Assembly: GCA_963789025.1 (NCBI GenBank)
Contig: CAWBIT010000008.1
Location: forward strand, 124,001 to 188,000
Length of the DNA stretch: 64,000 nt
Direction of reading: 5' to 3'
DNA from: AP-15 sp963789025
GTDB taxonomy: Bacteria; Pseudomonadota; Alphaproteobacteria; ATCC43930; CGMCC-115725
Position 1 is the first letter of the stretch. Each line of letters opens with the position of its first letter. Made by a program: the position numbers and the translations under genes. Under the pieces are notes generated by a model. The model made no database searches. It had not been told where the DNA came from and saw nothing but the letters and a program-made list of their open reading frames with translations. Below are positions 33,928-42,291 of the stretch, piece by piece.

Positions 33928-34464
33928 TTAGGCCGCCAGAGTCTCGGCTTCGCTCGGGGCCTCGACCGCCCTTGCGGCCTTTTCGGGCAGGCCCAGCAAA
34001 CGGCGCAGCGCGTCACGGCCGCGCGATAGGCGCGAGCGCACCGTGCCTACCGGGACGCTGAGGACCTTTGCCGCGGTCTCGTAAGACATTCCTTCGACCC
34101 CGACGAGCAGGATCACTTCGCGTTGCTCCCCGGGCAGACAGGCGAGTGATTGCTCGAGCTCGCGGAGTTGGCTCGATGCGGTCGGATCCGTGATAGCGAC
34201 GAGCGAGGATGACATCTGCTCGATGTCGATGGTCGCCTCATCGCGCATCGCACGCCGCACCATGTTGACGTAGTGATTGTGCATGATCGTGAAGAGCCAG
34301 GCGCGGATGTCGGTGCCGGTCTGCCAAAGGTGCGACTTGGCTATCGCGCGCAGCAACGTCTCCTGCACGAGATCGTCAGCGCGATCGGCACTCCGAGTGA
34401 GCGCCCGCGCATAGCGCCGAAGTCTTGGAATCTCCCGCTCGACGAGACCATTAAACTCGGACAT
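33928..34464 (-). CDS. ECF-type RNA polymerase sigma factor
   Basis: The 178-residue protein has region 2 (IPRLRRYARALTRSADRADDLVQETLLRAI then DIRAWLFTIMHNHYVNMVRR) and region 4 (LPGEQREVILLVGVEGMSYETAAKVLSVPVGTVRSRLSRGRDALRRLL). No anti-sigma gene is adjacent. The 302 bases downstream (33626-33927) hold no gene that I can support. Divergent at 34753 lies a small exported protein that could be a target (inferred from position). Confidence 0.9.
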   Translation of the reverse strand: MSEFNGLVEREIPRLRRYARALTRSADRADDLVQETLLRAIAKSHLWQTGTDIRAWLFTIMHNHYVNMVRRAMRDEATIDIEQMSSSLVAITDPTASSQLRELEQSLACLPGEQREVILLVGVEGMSYETAAKVLSVPVGTVRSRLSRGRDALRRLLGLPEKAARAVEAPSEAETLAA

Positions 34465-34692
34465 TGGTTCTTCCTTTTAACGACTCCCGTCTCCGGGCGT
34501 TGGTCTAAAACTTACGTTCTCCCTGTAATCGGTGTATGAACGGCGCTCTAGCGTTTGGTAAAATGTTGTAATCGAAATGTAAATCTTATGTCATCACGGC
34601 GGGCATTATTTTGTTACGTTACGCTAAAAGAGGTTTCCTTCCATTTACAGTTTGAGAGCTTCGCTCTCCCTTTGTACGATTGGCTGAGTGCG

Positions 34693-34720
34693 GGAACCTG
34701 CGGTTGCTGCGGTCTGTTGG
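34693..34720 (+). promoter_or_regulatory. Candidate ECF-type promoter upstream of the glycine-zipper gene
   Basis: GGAAC at 34693-34697 is a typical ECF -35 core, with TCTGTT about 16 bases on as a possible -10. It is about 55 bases upstream of the ATG at 34753 and divergent from the ECF sigma gene. A single weak match, so only a suggestion. The surrounding gap (34465-34752) is AT-richer than its neighbours. Confidence 0.25.
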
Positions 34721-34752
34721 CTACAGCAACAACCGGTCTTAAGGAGTTTCAA

Positions 34753-35034
34753 ATGAAAGCGATACTGCTCCCCACGGCTTTTGCGGTGGCGGTCACAGGA
34801 CTTGCGCTGAGCTCAACTCCTGCGCCGGCCAGGGGTTGCTTGAAGGGCGCCGTCATCGGTGGCGTTGCCGGGCATTTCGCCGGCCACCACGGGCTGCTCG
34901 GAGCAGGGGCCGGCTGCATCATCGGCCATCATGAGGCCACCAAGCACGCCCGCGAGCGCGAGCGGGCCTACCATGAAGGGTATGGCAGCAGCGCCGCGCC
35001 CTATGATCACGGTGACGGATACGGCCCACGCTGA
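34753..35034 (+). CDS. Small exported glycine-zipper protein
   Basis: A 93-residue protein from ATG 34753 with AAGGAG seven bases upstream. The signal peptide (ILLPTAFAVAVTGLALSSTPAPA) is followed by a glycine-zipper-like helix (GAVIGGVAGHFAGHHGLLGAGAGCIIGHH) and a charged, His/Gly/Tyr-rich tail. Similar small proteins are common and uncharacterised in alphaproteobacteria, often linked to envelope stress. The first in-frame ATG further upstream (34555) lies in the AT-rich leader and is not used here. Confidence 0.7.
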   Translation: MKAILLPTAFAVAVTGLALSSTPAPARGCLKGAVIGGVAGHFAGHHGLLGAGAGCIIGHHEATKHARERERAYHEGYGSSAAPYDHGDGYGPR

Positions 35035-35094
35035 GCCCCAGCGGCGCCAATCGAGGGGGCGCCGCGGCAGTTGCGGCGCCCACCCGAACCGGGT

Positions 35095-35640
35095 TCAGAC
35101 TTGCAGCACTTCGGCGTTCGGAGCCGCTTCGAGCTCGCAGGCGTTCACCGTCATAGCCAGCATGCTGTAGTATCCGATGGCGCCGGTCAGCTCGATAAAC
35201 CCCTGATCACCGAACCGCTTTCGAAGTGACCCGGCGGTCGCCTCGTCGACCCGGTGCTTGCGCAGGAGCTGCCGTGTGAAGTCGACGATTTCGGCGTCCT
35301 CGGGCGAGATCCCGCGCGAGTGGTTCTCGCGGATCGCCGTAATCGTCGCCTCCGGCACGCCCTGGCGCCGCGCGCCGCCGGTCTGAGCCCCCCAGACATA
35401 AACCGCCTCGAACTCGCGCGCGACGGTCATCGCAGCGACAACTCGAGCCCGCATGTCGAGAGAGCCCTCGAAGCGCACGAAGGCGCCCAGATGAGCGACG
35501 CGGCCAGCCAGCTCCGGACAGTGCAGAAACATCGTGAACGGTCCCTGAATGGCGCCGCGGCTCTGGGCGATCGCGTCCGCGATTGCATGGTCCTTTTCAG
35601 GAACCTGTTCCTTGCTGGTGATCTGCTGCAGCCTAGCCAT
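35095..35640 (-). CDS. Carboxymuconolactone decarboxylase family protein
   Basis: The product is 181 residues from ATG 35640 with AAAGGA upstream; a longer form from 35694 adds 18 unlikely residues. It is the all-helical CMD fold: GPFTMFLHCPELAGRVAHLGAFVRFEGSLDMRARVVAAMTVAREFEAVYVW. No CxxC redox pair is seen, so it is not AhpD-like in chemistry. The substrate is unknown. Divergent from the epoxide hydrolase. Confidence 0.85.
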   Translation of the reverse strand: MARLQQITSKEQVPEKDHAIADAIAQSRGAIQGPFTMFLHCPELAGRVAHLGAFVRFEGSLDMRARVVAAMTVAREFEAVYVWGAQTGGARRQGVPEATITAIRENHSRGISPEDAEIVDFTRQLLRKHRVDEATAGSLRKRFGDQGFIELTGAIGYYSMLAMTVNACELEAAPNAEVLQV

Positions 35641-35714
35641 GTTCAATCCTTTGCTTTGGTGATCGCCGGCCGGCGAGCATACGATCGTAGTCATCCACGG
35701 GGAAGGAGCTCCGA

Positions 35715-36701
35715 ATGGCCCAGATCAGTCACCGTACCATCGAGACAAACGGCATTCGCATGCACTTGGCCGAGCAGGGGACGGGTCCGCTGGTCGTGCT
35801 GTGCCACGGTTTTCCCGAATCCTGGTATTCCTGGCGGCATCAGCTGCCGGCGCTCGCCGAGGCCGGGTTCCATGCCGTGGCGCCCGATATGCGCGGCTAC
35901 GGCCGGACCGATGGCCCCGAGGCGATCGACCAATACACGCTCTTTCATCTGGTTGGCGACATCGTCGGTCTGCTCGACGCCTTGGGTGCCGAGCAAGCGG
36001 TCATCGCCGGCCACGACTGGGGCGCGCCGGTAGCGTGGCATGCGGCGCTGCTGCGCCCCGACCGTTTTCGCGGCGTGATCGGCCTCAGTGTCCCGTTCCG
36101 GCCACGCGGCGCGGTCCGCCCGACCACAATCATGCCGCAGACCGACGACGCGGTCTTCTATCAGCTCTATTTCCAGACCCCGGGTGTGGCCGAGGCCGAA
36201 TTCGAGCACGATGTCCGGGGGTTCATCCGCTCCAGCCTCTATTCGATCTCCGGCGAGATGACGGACCGCGAGCCCGCCGCCCTCATGGTGCCGCGCCAGG
36301 GCGGCCTGCTCGCGCGCTGGGGCACGCACTTCGTGAACCCCGCGACCCTGCCTTCCTGGCTCACCGAGGCCGACGTCGACTTCTACGCCGCCGAATTCGC
36401 CCGCACCGGGTTTCGCGGCGGCCTCAACTATTACCGCAACATCGATCGCAACTGGGAGCTCCTCGCCGCCTTTGCCCGAGCGCGGGTGACTGTGCCCGCG
36501 CTCTACATCGCCGGCGACCGCGATCCCGTGGTGAGGTTCCCCGGCATGGACCAGCTGATCCCCAATCTGTCGAAATTCGTTCCCGAGCTACGAGGCAAGA
36601 TCATGCTCCCTGGCTGCGGCCACTGGACCCAGCAGGAGCGGGCCGCGGAAGTCAACGCCGCGATGATCGACTTCCTGGGGAGCCTGCCGTCAATGCGGTA
36701 G
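35715..36701 (+). CDS. Alpha/beta-fold hydrolase, epoxide hydrolase type
   Basis: The 328-residue protein has HGFPESWYSWRHQ near residue 30 (oxyanion hole HGxP), the nucleophile elbow AGHDWGAPVAWH with Asp near 103, two Tyr in the cap region and the base His in PGCGHWTQQERA near 308. This is the soluble epoxide hydrolase pattern. GAGCTCCG-type purine-rich sequence precedes the ATG. The physiological substrate is not known. Confidence 0.88.
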   Translation: MAQISHRTIETNGIRMHLAEQGTGPLVVLCHGFPESWYSWRHQLPALAEAGFHAVAPDMRGYGRTDGPEAIDQYTLFHLVGDIVGLLDALGAEQAVIAGHDWGAPVAWHAALLRPDRFRGVIGLSVPFRPRGAVRPTTIMPQTDDAVFYQLYFQTPGVAEAEFEHDVRGFIRSSLYSISGEMTDREPAALMVPRQGGLLARWGTHFVNPATLPSWLTEADVDFYAAEFARTGFRGGLNYYRNIDRNWELLAAFARARVTVPALYIAGDRDPVVRFPGMDQLIPNLSKFVPELRGKIMLPGCGHWTQQERAAEVNAAMIDFLGSLPSMR

Positions 36702-36884
36702 CCCGGTCTGCGCCGGGCGCTTCTCGGCGATCGTGCGCCAGATGCGGGCCCAGACCAAGAGCCCGGCCCGGTTGCGGTGTCCGAGCATCAGGTCGGCGTA
36801 TTTGGCTGCCTGGAGCTCGGCATGGTCGCCGAATTCGTGCATCATCTGGTCAGCGGCGCGCAGCACTTCGAAATCGGACAACAT
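36690..36884 (-). CDS. Small conserved-looking hypothetical protein
   Basis: A 64-residue protein: LSDFEVLRAADQMMHEFGDHAELQAAKYADLMLGHRNRAGLLVWARIWRTIAE. The pattern of a helix, an ADLML segment and a VWxRI helix looks like small alphaproteobacterial proteins of unknown role. It has no membrane segment. Its last 12 bases overlap the hydrolase end on the other strand. Confidence 0.55.
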   Translation of the reverse strand: MLSDFEVLRAADQMMHEFGDHAELQAAKYADLMLGHRNRAGLLVWARIWRTIAEKRPAQTGLPH

Positions 36885-38149
36885 GATTTTTTTCTCCAGT
36901 TCACTCGATCGTATCGCGGGTGTTCAAGACGGCATTGTCGGCTTTGCGTTCCAGCCCGAAGAGCGACCATGCGCGTCGGCCGGCGCACTCGCCATCTGCG
37001 CCATTCCGGCATCGGCCGTGCTGTCCGCGGCTTGCCAAGCCGCCGTGCATCCGCCGCTGAACGAGCTCGAGCACGAGACAGTCCCGTCCGAGACAGCTCG
37101 TCCATAGCGGCATCTCAAATCGCATCCTTGTCTCCATCCGGAGTGCGTTTGCCGGACCGCATCCGGCGTCTCGCGTCGGGAAGCGACCTTAGGTCGTAAA
37201 ACTTAAAATTGTCGGGGAATTGGTGGTTAAGCCGGTAAAATTCGAAGTTAATGCCGGATATCCCCTGCATCAACGCCACGACACGGCAATGCGGTGGTCA
37301 CGGGTTATGACGGCAAGGACCGGATGATCGGCTTCGTGCGCGCAACTGAGGCGCCGGTCGGGCCGTTCGTCGCGACCTGATCGGCAAGCGCGTGCTGGCC
37401 GGCCTCGACCCGGTCGACGGCATCTTGGGGCTGGGCATGTTCTGATCTCTTCGCTGTTTTCGCTGATATCCCCCAGAAAATTACAGCCAGCACGACTGGC
37501 CCAGGCCGCGGAAACGCTAGCTTCTTGCGACTCCTCACTGAAGAACAACAGCCAGGAGCTCGCTGTTGCGCTGGCTGTTCCTGGCTGATTTGCGATCGGA
37601 CCCGGTGCAACATAGTCCCATCCTGGATGAAACCGCCGCCCGAGCGCTTTCCCGGCGAAAGCCGGGATCCACCGATCCGCCTGGTGAGCGCTGCAGGATG
37701 GGCCCCGGCTTCCACCGGGGCAGCGTTTTACCCAATCGCACCCCTGAACCATTTTGCTTCTTGTTAGCGACAGCGTCGCAGCGCAAGGCTTGCCTCTCAA
37801 TGACAGCGCCAAATTGATCGAAATCTGCTCTCGGTGGTGTAGGCCGCCCGATCGAGGCCGTTTCGCCCCCGCCCCGGCTGGTTTCGCCGTTACTTGCAGC
37901 GAATCTGAAGCAAACCGCACCCCGCTCCCTCCCTCCTCGCGGTTAACGTGGCCGCGGCGACCGCGCGGCCGAGCTCCGACCTGCCCTTGGGAAGCCGCTC
38001 GCGCCACTCCCACGCCCCTGTTCCCCCTGTTTTATCTAATTGAGATCAGGCATCGGCAACTCCTTCAATCGCAATCTTGCACCCACTCACGGGTACCGAT
38101 GCCCACGAAGGTACAATACGAATACGGCAATTACATGATTGTCCATTTA
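36885..38149. other. Gene-poor stretch (about 1.26 kb)
   Basis: No convincing intact gene. It holds a family-A palindromic repeat (37626-37732). A possible relic lies at about 37290-37445: plus-strand text reading VVTGYDGKDRMIGFV in one frame and DLIGKRVLAGLDPVDGILGLGMF in the next, separated by a frame change and a stop. AT-rich patches lie near 37200-37240 and 38030-38150. Many short open frames here look non-coding. Confidence 0.6.
37626..37732. repeat. Palindromic repeat, family A copy (inverted relative to 41901-42010)
   Basis: It begins with GATGAAACCGCC, contains the hairpin CTTTCCCGGCGAAAGCCGGG and ends near GCGTTTTA. Read in reverse complement, 41901-42010 follows the same order nearly base for base, with differences mainly in the central loop. 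Confidence 0.85.
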
Positions 38150-38956
38150 TCAAACCCCGCCGAGAGCGATGGGTAGCAAGCGGGCCGCGCGAGTCCCACA
38201 GCTCAGGGTGTAACGGTTAGGACGAAACAAATCCGTGACCGCAGACGAGAATTCTACCCGTCCGAGAATTTTCAGCGCATAAGAGGGGTCGGCCACAACA
38301 CAGGAGCCGACCTGGTTTGCGAGCCCGGCGGCGCGATCGAAAATCGCGTCGAGATTGGGACCGTAGGCCATCAGGCCGCCGTCATGGGCGAGAAAGGCGT
38401 ATTCATAGATCGCGGGCAGGCGGAGCGCGGCGGCAAAGTCGATCACCCGCTCGCGGTTGAGCAGGGTCAAGACGTCGGTCACCCTCAGGATCGCATCGGG
38501 CGGCTTCTCGGTCATCGCGGCAAAGGCGGCATCGAAATCGTCTGGCGCATGGACGCCGAGCGGCACGATCTGCATGCCCAGCCGCTTGGCGTCGACCTCC
38601 GCCGCGCGATAGCGCAGGGTCATGCCGAGATCGTCGGCGTTCCACAGCACCGCGACCGCGCGGACATCCGGCATCGCTTCCTTGAGGAGCGCCAGACGCT
38701 TCGCTGAAAGCCCGCTGGCGACGTCCGAGACGCCGGTAAGGTTGCCCCCGAGATGGGTGAGGCTCGCGGCGAGGCCCGTCGCGACCGGATCGCCGGAATT
38801 GGTCACCACGATCGGGATCTTGCCGGCGCGCTCTTTGGCGTTGGGCGCGCCTACCGAGACCAGCCCGATGCGGTACATTTTGCCCGATTGGGCGAGTGCG
38901 CCCATTTGAAGCGATGCGATTGCAGCGGCGGCGAATATCGCGGTTTGGATAATCAT
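38150..38956 (-). pseudogene. ABC transporter substrate-binding protein (ABC_sub_bind family), internally deleted and C-terminally altered
   Basis: From ATG 38956 a 268-codon frame begins with a signal-like leader (TAIFAAAAIASLQMGALA) and MYRIGLVSVGAP. It then jumps to KIPIVVTNSGDPVATGLAASLTHLGGNLTG. In family members about 80-90 residues separate these two segments, so an in-frame deletion is inferred. The middle (LLKEAMPDVRAVAVLWNADD, LRLPAIYEYAFLAHDGGLMAYGPN) is well conserved. After DRAAGLANQVG the usual C-terminal ending is replaced by unrelated sequence, suggesting a frameshift or rearrangement. Probably non-functional. Confidence 0.75.
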
Positions 38957-39139
38957 CAGTCGGGGATCATCAGGTGTTTCGCGCGGCGTGGTGGTGGCTG
39001 TATAGGCGATTCCGATCGTATTTATCCTCGTTGCGGCGACAACTTGATGCCATTCGGCGCGGCTCCCCAACCGGTGGCCGGCTTGACAACCGCGGGCGGC
39101 CGTGCCGTGTTCGCGCCGCCTCAAACGGGATCTGCCCTG

Positions 39140-40930
39140 ATGCACGCCTACCGAACCCACACTTGCGGAGCCCTGCGCCTGACCGATGCCGGCCAGCCGG
39201 CGCGGCTGTCCGGGTGGGTGCACCGCAAGCGCGACCACGGGCAGCTCCTCTTTATCGATTTGCGCGATCACTATGGCGTGACGCAATGCGTGATCGATAT
39301 CTCGTCGCCGCTCTTCCCGGCAGCGGACGCGCTGCGGCTGGAGAGCGTGGTCACGATGACGGGGCGGATCGCCGCCCGTTCGGCCGACACGGTCAATCCC
39401 AAGCTCGACACCGGCGAGGTCGAACTCGTCATCGCCGACATCGAGGTCCAGTCTGAGGCCGAGCCGCTGCCGTTTCCGGTCAATACCGAGGCGGAATATC
39501 CGGAGGACATGCGTCTCACCTATCGCTTCCTCGATTTGCGGCGCGGGCGGATGCACGCCAACATGCTGCTGCGGTCGAACGTGATCGCCTCGATCCGGCG
39601 ACGCATGATCGAGCAGGGCTTTGTCGAGTTTCACACGCCGATCCTGACCGCCAGCTCGCCCGAGGGCGCACGCGACTACCTGGTGCCGAGCCGGCTCCAC
39701 CCCGGCAAATTCTATGCGCTGCCGCAGGCGCCGCAGCAATTCAAGCAGCTGCTGATGGTCGCCGGGTTCGACCGCTATTTCCAGATTGCCCCGTGCTTCC
39801 GCGACGAGGCCGGCCGCGCGGACCGCTCGCCGGGGGAGTTCTACCAGCTCGATTTCGAGATGTCGTATGTGACGCAAGAGGACGTCTTCGCGGCGATCGA
39901 GCCGGTTTTGCATGGCGTGTTCGAGGAATTTGCCGGCGGCCGCAGGGTCAGCCCGGCGCCGTTCCCCCGCATCCCCTATGCCGACGCGATCCTCAACTAC
40001 GCCAGCGACAAGCCCGATCTGCGCAACCCGATCGTGATCCGGGACGCGACGGAGACGTTCCGCGGCTCGGGGTTCCGCATTTTCGCCGGCATGATCGCGG
40101 GGGACGAGAATGTGCGGGTGCGGGCAATTCCGGCGCCGGCTGGCGGTAACCGAGCCTTTTGCGACCGGATGAATTCCTGGGCCCAGGACGAGAGCCAGCC
40201 GGGCCTGGCCTATATCTTCTTCCGTGATGGCGAGGGGGCCGGGCCTGTCGCGCGCAGCCTTGGGCCCGAGAGGACCGAAGCGCTGCGCGCCGCTCTCGGC
40301 CTCGGCGACGGCGACGCGGTGTTCTTCGTCGCCGGCGTACCGAGCGCGTTCAGCCCCTTCGCCAGCGCCGCGCGGCTCAAGATCGGCGAGGAACTCGGGC
40401 TCACCGCCAAGGAATGCTTCGAGTTCTGCTGGATTACTGATTTCCCGATGTACGAGCGCGACGAAGAGACCGGGCAGATCGACTTCAGCCACAATCCGTT
40501 CTCGATGCCGCAAGGGGGGCTGACGGCGCTCGAGCAGCAAGATCCGCTGGAGATTCGGGCACACCAGTACGACATCGTCTGCAACGGCGTCGAGCTCTCC
40601 TCGGGGGCGATCCGCAACCACCGCCCGGATATTATGTACAAGGCCTTTGCGATCGCCGGCTATTCGGCCGAGGAGGTCGAGACGCGTTTCGCCGGCATGC
40701 TCAACGCCTTCAAATACGGCGCCCCGCCGCATGGCGGCTCGGCTCCCGGCATCGATCGCATCGTCATGCTGTTGGCGGACACGCCGAACCTGCGCGAGAT
40801 CGTCGCCTTCCCGATGAACCAGCAGGCGCAGGATCTTCTGATGCACGCCCCTGCGCCGGTCCCGCCCGAAAGGCTCAAGGAGCTGCACATCCGATTGGAT
40901 CTGCCGCCGTCGCGAACCGCCAGAAATTGA
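39140..40930 (+). CDS. aspS: Aspartate--tRNA ligase (probably Asp/Asn non-discriminating)
   Basis: The product is 596 residues from ATG 39140; upstream in-frame codons are a shadow of the pseudogene. The OB-fold anticodon domain (LSGWVHRKRDHGQLLFIDLRDHYGVTQCVID) leads the class II catalytic core. Motif 1 lies around RRMIEQGFVEFHTPILTASSPEGARDYLVPSR. Motif 2 is FQIAPCFRDEAGRADRSPGEFYQLDFEMSYV, and motif 3 is GGSAPGIDRIVMLLADTPNLREIVAFP. The GAD insertion domain is present. Non-discrimination is inferred from typical alphaproteobacterial biology, not shown here. Confidence 0.96.
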   Translation: MHAYRTHTCGALRLTDAGQPARLSGWVHRKRDHGQLLFIDLRDHYGVTQCVIDISSPLFPAADALRLESVVTMTGRIAARSADTVNPKLDTGEVELVIADIEVQSEAEPLPFPVNTEAEYPEDMRLTYRFLDLRRGRMHANMLLRSNVIASIRRRMIEQGFVEFHTPILTASSPEGARDYLVPSRLHPGKFYALPQAPQQFKQLLMVAGFDRYFQIAPCFRDEAGRADRSPGEFYQLDFEMSYVTQEDVFAAIEPVLHGVFEEFAGGRRVSPAPFPRIPYADAILNYASDKPDLRNPIVIRDATETFRGSGFRIFAGMIAGDENVRVRAIPAPAGGNRAFCDRMNSWAQDESQPGLAYIFFRDGEGAGPVARSLGPERTEALRAALGLGDGDAVFFVAGVPSAFSPFASAARLKIGEELGLTAKECFEFCWITDFPMYERDEETGQIDFSHNPFSMPQGGLTALEQQDPLEIRAHQYDIVCNGVELSSGAIRNHRPDIMYKAFAIAGYSAEEVETRFAGMLNAFKYGAPPHGGSAPGIDRIVMLLADTPNLREIVAFPMNQQAQDLLMHAPAPVPPERLKELHIRLDLPPSRTARN

Positions 40931-41027
40931 GCTCGGCATACGGGGCGGTCGGTGCGATTTCTGCGTATAATTGACGAGCCGGCGGTGCCATGATCGGTCG
41001 GCCGTACGCTGGGGGAGTTTTGGGTCG

Positions 41028-41840
41028 ATGAGAAGGTGGCGCGTGGAGCCCTTCGTTATCGCGGCGGCCGTCATCGGCATTGCGCCGTTGGCGACCCCGG
41101 CCGGGGCGGCCGAGATCGCGCCGCACCGCGCGCTTTATACGATGTCCCTGGGCACCGCCCGGAACAATTCGGGCGTCGTCGACGCTCGAGGCACGATGGA
41201 TTACGAATGGGGCGAGACCTGCGAGGGTTGGACGATCGAGCAGCGTTACCGCTTGAAGATGCGCTATGCCGAAACCTCGGATGTCGACATCGTCTCGAGC
41301 TTTGTGACTTGGGAGTCGAAGGACGGGTTGCGCTACCGCTTCAATCAGAAGCAGACGCGCAATGGCGAAGTCGATCAGGAGATTCGTGGTGAAGCAAGGC
41401 TCGACGGTCCCGGGAAGGGCGGGGTGGCCGAGTTTACGAAGCCTGAGCCGCAGACCCTGAAGCTCGAGCCCGGCGTCATGTTTCCGAGCGCGCACACAAT
41501 TCTATTGATAAATTCCGCCCATGCCGGGGAGAATTTTGTCTCCCGCCTGATTTTCGATGGGGCGACCGACGAGAATGCGGTCCAGGTCTCCGCGGTGATC
41601 GGGGTCAAGCTCACCGCCGACCCGGCGGCTGCGACGCGCAGCCCCTTGCTGGAGCGGCCAGGCTGGCGCGTGCGGCTCGCTTTTTTCCCGGTCGACGCCA
41701 GCGCCGAGAAACCGGATTACGAGCTCGGCATGCGCCTCCTCGACAACGGCGTGTCGCAGGACATGGTGATCGACTACGGCGAATATGCGATACGCGCCAA
41801 GCTGGACGACATCGAGCCGCTCTCCAAGCCGAACTGTTAG
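41028..41840 (+). CDS. eipB: Periplasmic envelope protein EipB/DUF1849
   Basis: The product is 270 residues from ATG 41028. It has a signal peptide ending near PAGA|AEIAPHRALYTMSL. The DUF1849 signatures follow: AEIAPHRALYTM, DARGTMDYEWGETCEGWTIEQRYRLK and the late pair with a second Cys at the very end (SKPNC). The two Cys can form the known disulfide of EipB. The family is linked to cell-envelope integrity in alphaproteobacteria. It follows aspS on the same strand with a 97-base gap. Confidence 0.88.
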   Translation: MRRWRVEPFVIAAAVIGIAPLATPAGAAEIAPHRALYTMSLGTARNNSGVVDARGTMDYEWGETCEGWTIEQRYRLKMRYAETSDVDIVSSFVTWESKDGLRYRFNQKQTRNGEVDQEIRGEARLDGPGKGGVAEFTKPEPQTLKLEPGVMFPSAHTILLINSAHAGENFVSRLIFDGATDENAVQVSAVIGVKLTADPAAATRSPLLERPGWRVRLAFFPVDASAEKPDYELGMRLLDNGVSQDMVIDYGEYAIRAKLDDIEPLSKPNC

Positions 41841-41900
41841 CTGGGCCTAACTGCTGAGCCAGTTTTTGATCAAATTGCTGTTGTTCAGGGATACCATACG

Positions 41901-42010
41901 GTTAAAACGCCTCCCCGGCGAAAAGCCGGGGCCCACCCTTCGAGCGCTCAGCAGGGCGTTGCATGGATCCCGGCTTTTCGCCGGGAAAGCGCTCTGGTGG
42001 CGGTTTCATC
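41901..42010. repeat. Palindromic repeat, family A copy
   Basis: Starts GTTAAAACGCC, with inner hairpin arms CCCCGGCGAAAAGCCGGGG and CCCGGCTTTTCGCCGGG, and ends GCGGTTTCATC. It is the reverse complement of the copy at 37626-37732. Confidence 0.85.
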
Positions 42011-42089
42011 GGCCGGTCGGCCGCCCGGCCGGTGGTCAACTCGCAATGACGGCCGGAATTGGTGGAGCAGCCTGATCGGAAGCTGCTTT

Positions 42090-42291
42090 TAGCCGCCAGC
42101 TTTGGTCCGCCAACTCGGGTCTGTCGCGCCTTTTCGACGGCGGCATACAACGCGTCGCAATCGACATGCGCGACCGCCAGAGAGCCGAGTTCAGCATGTC
42201 AGACCAGCCGCGGCGAGCCGCAGGCGGCGCAGCGCCCGGTTTGCCGGGCAGCAGTTTCGAGGGCGCTGCAATCACGGCACAGCGTGCTCAC
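42090..42291 (-). pseudogene. dinB: DNA polymerase IV (dinB) N-terminal relic
   Basis: From GTG 42291, overlapping the ROK kinase stop (GTGA), the minus strand reads VSTLCRDCSALETAARQTGRCAACGSPRLV. A TGA stop follows, then HAELGSLAVAHVDCDALYAAVEK. This matches the alphaproteobacterial DinB start, where the zinc-type CxxC pairs precede the catalytic AHIDCDAFYA motif. After VEK the frame shifts, and KRRDRPELADQ continues in the next frame. So there is one nonsense codon (CGA to TGA likely) and one frameshift. The rest of the gene is gone; the family-A repeat lies just beyond. Confidence 0.8.

Noticed and set aside
38150..41080. A 976-codon open frame on the minus strand covering aspS
   Set aside because: Only its last part (38150-38956) shows homology. 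The rest is the antisense of aspS with high-GC open-frame character.
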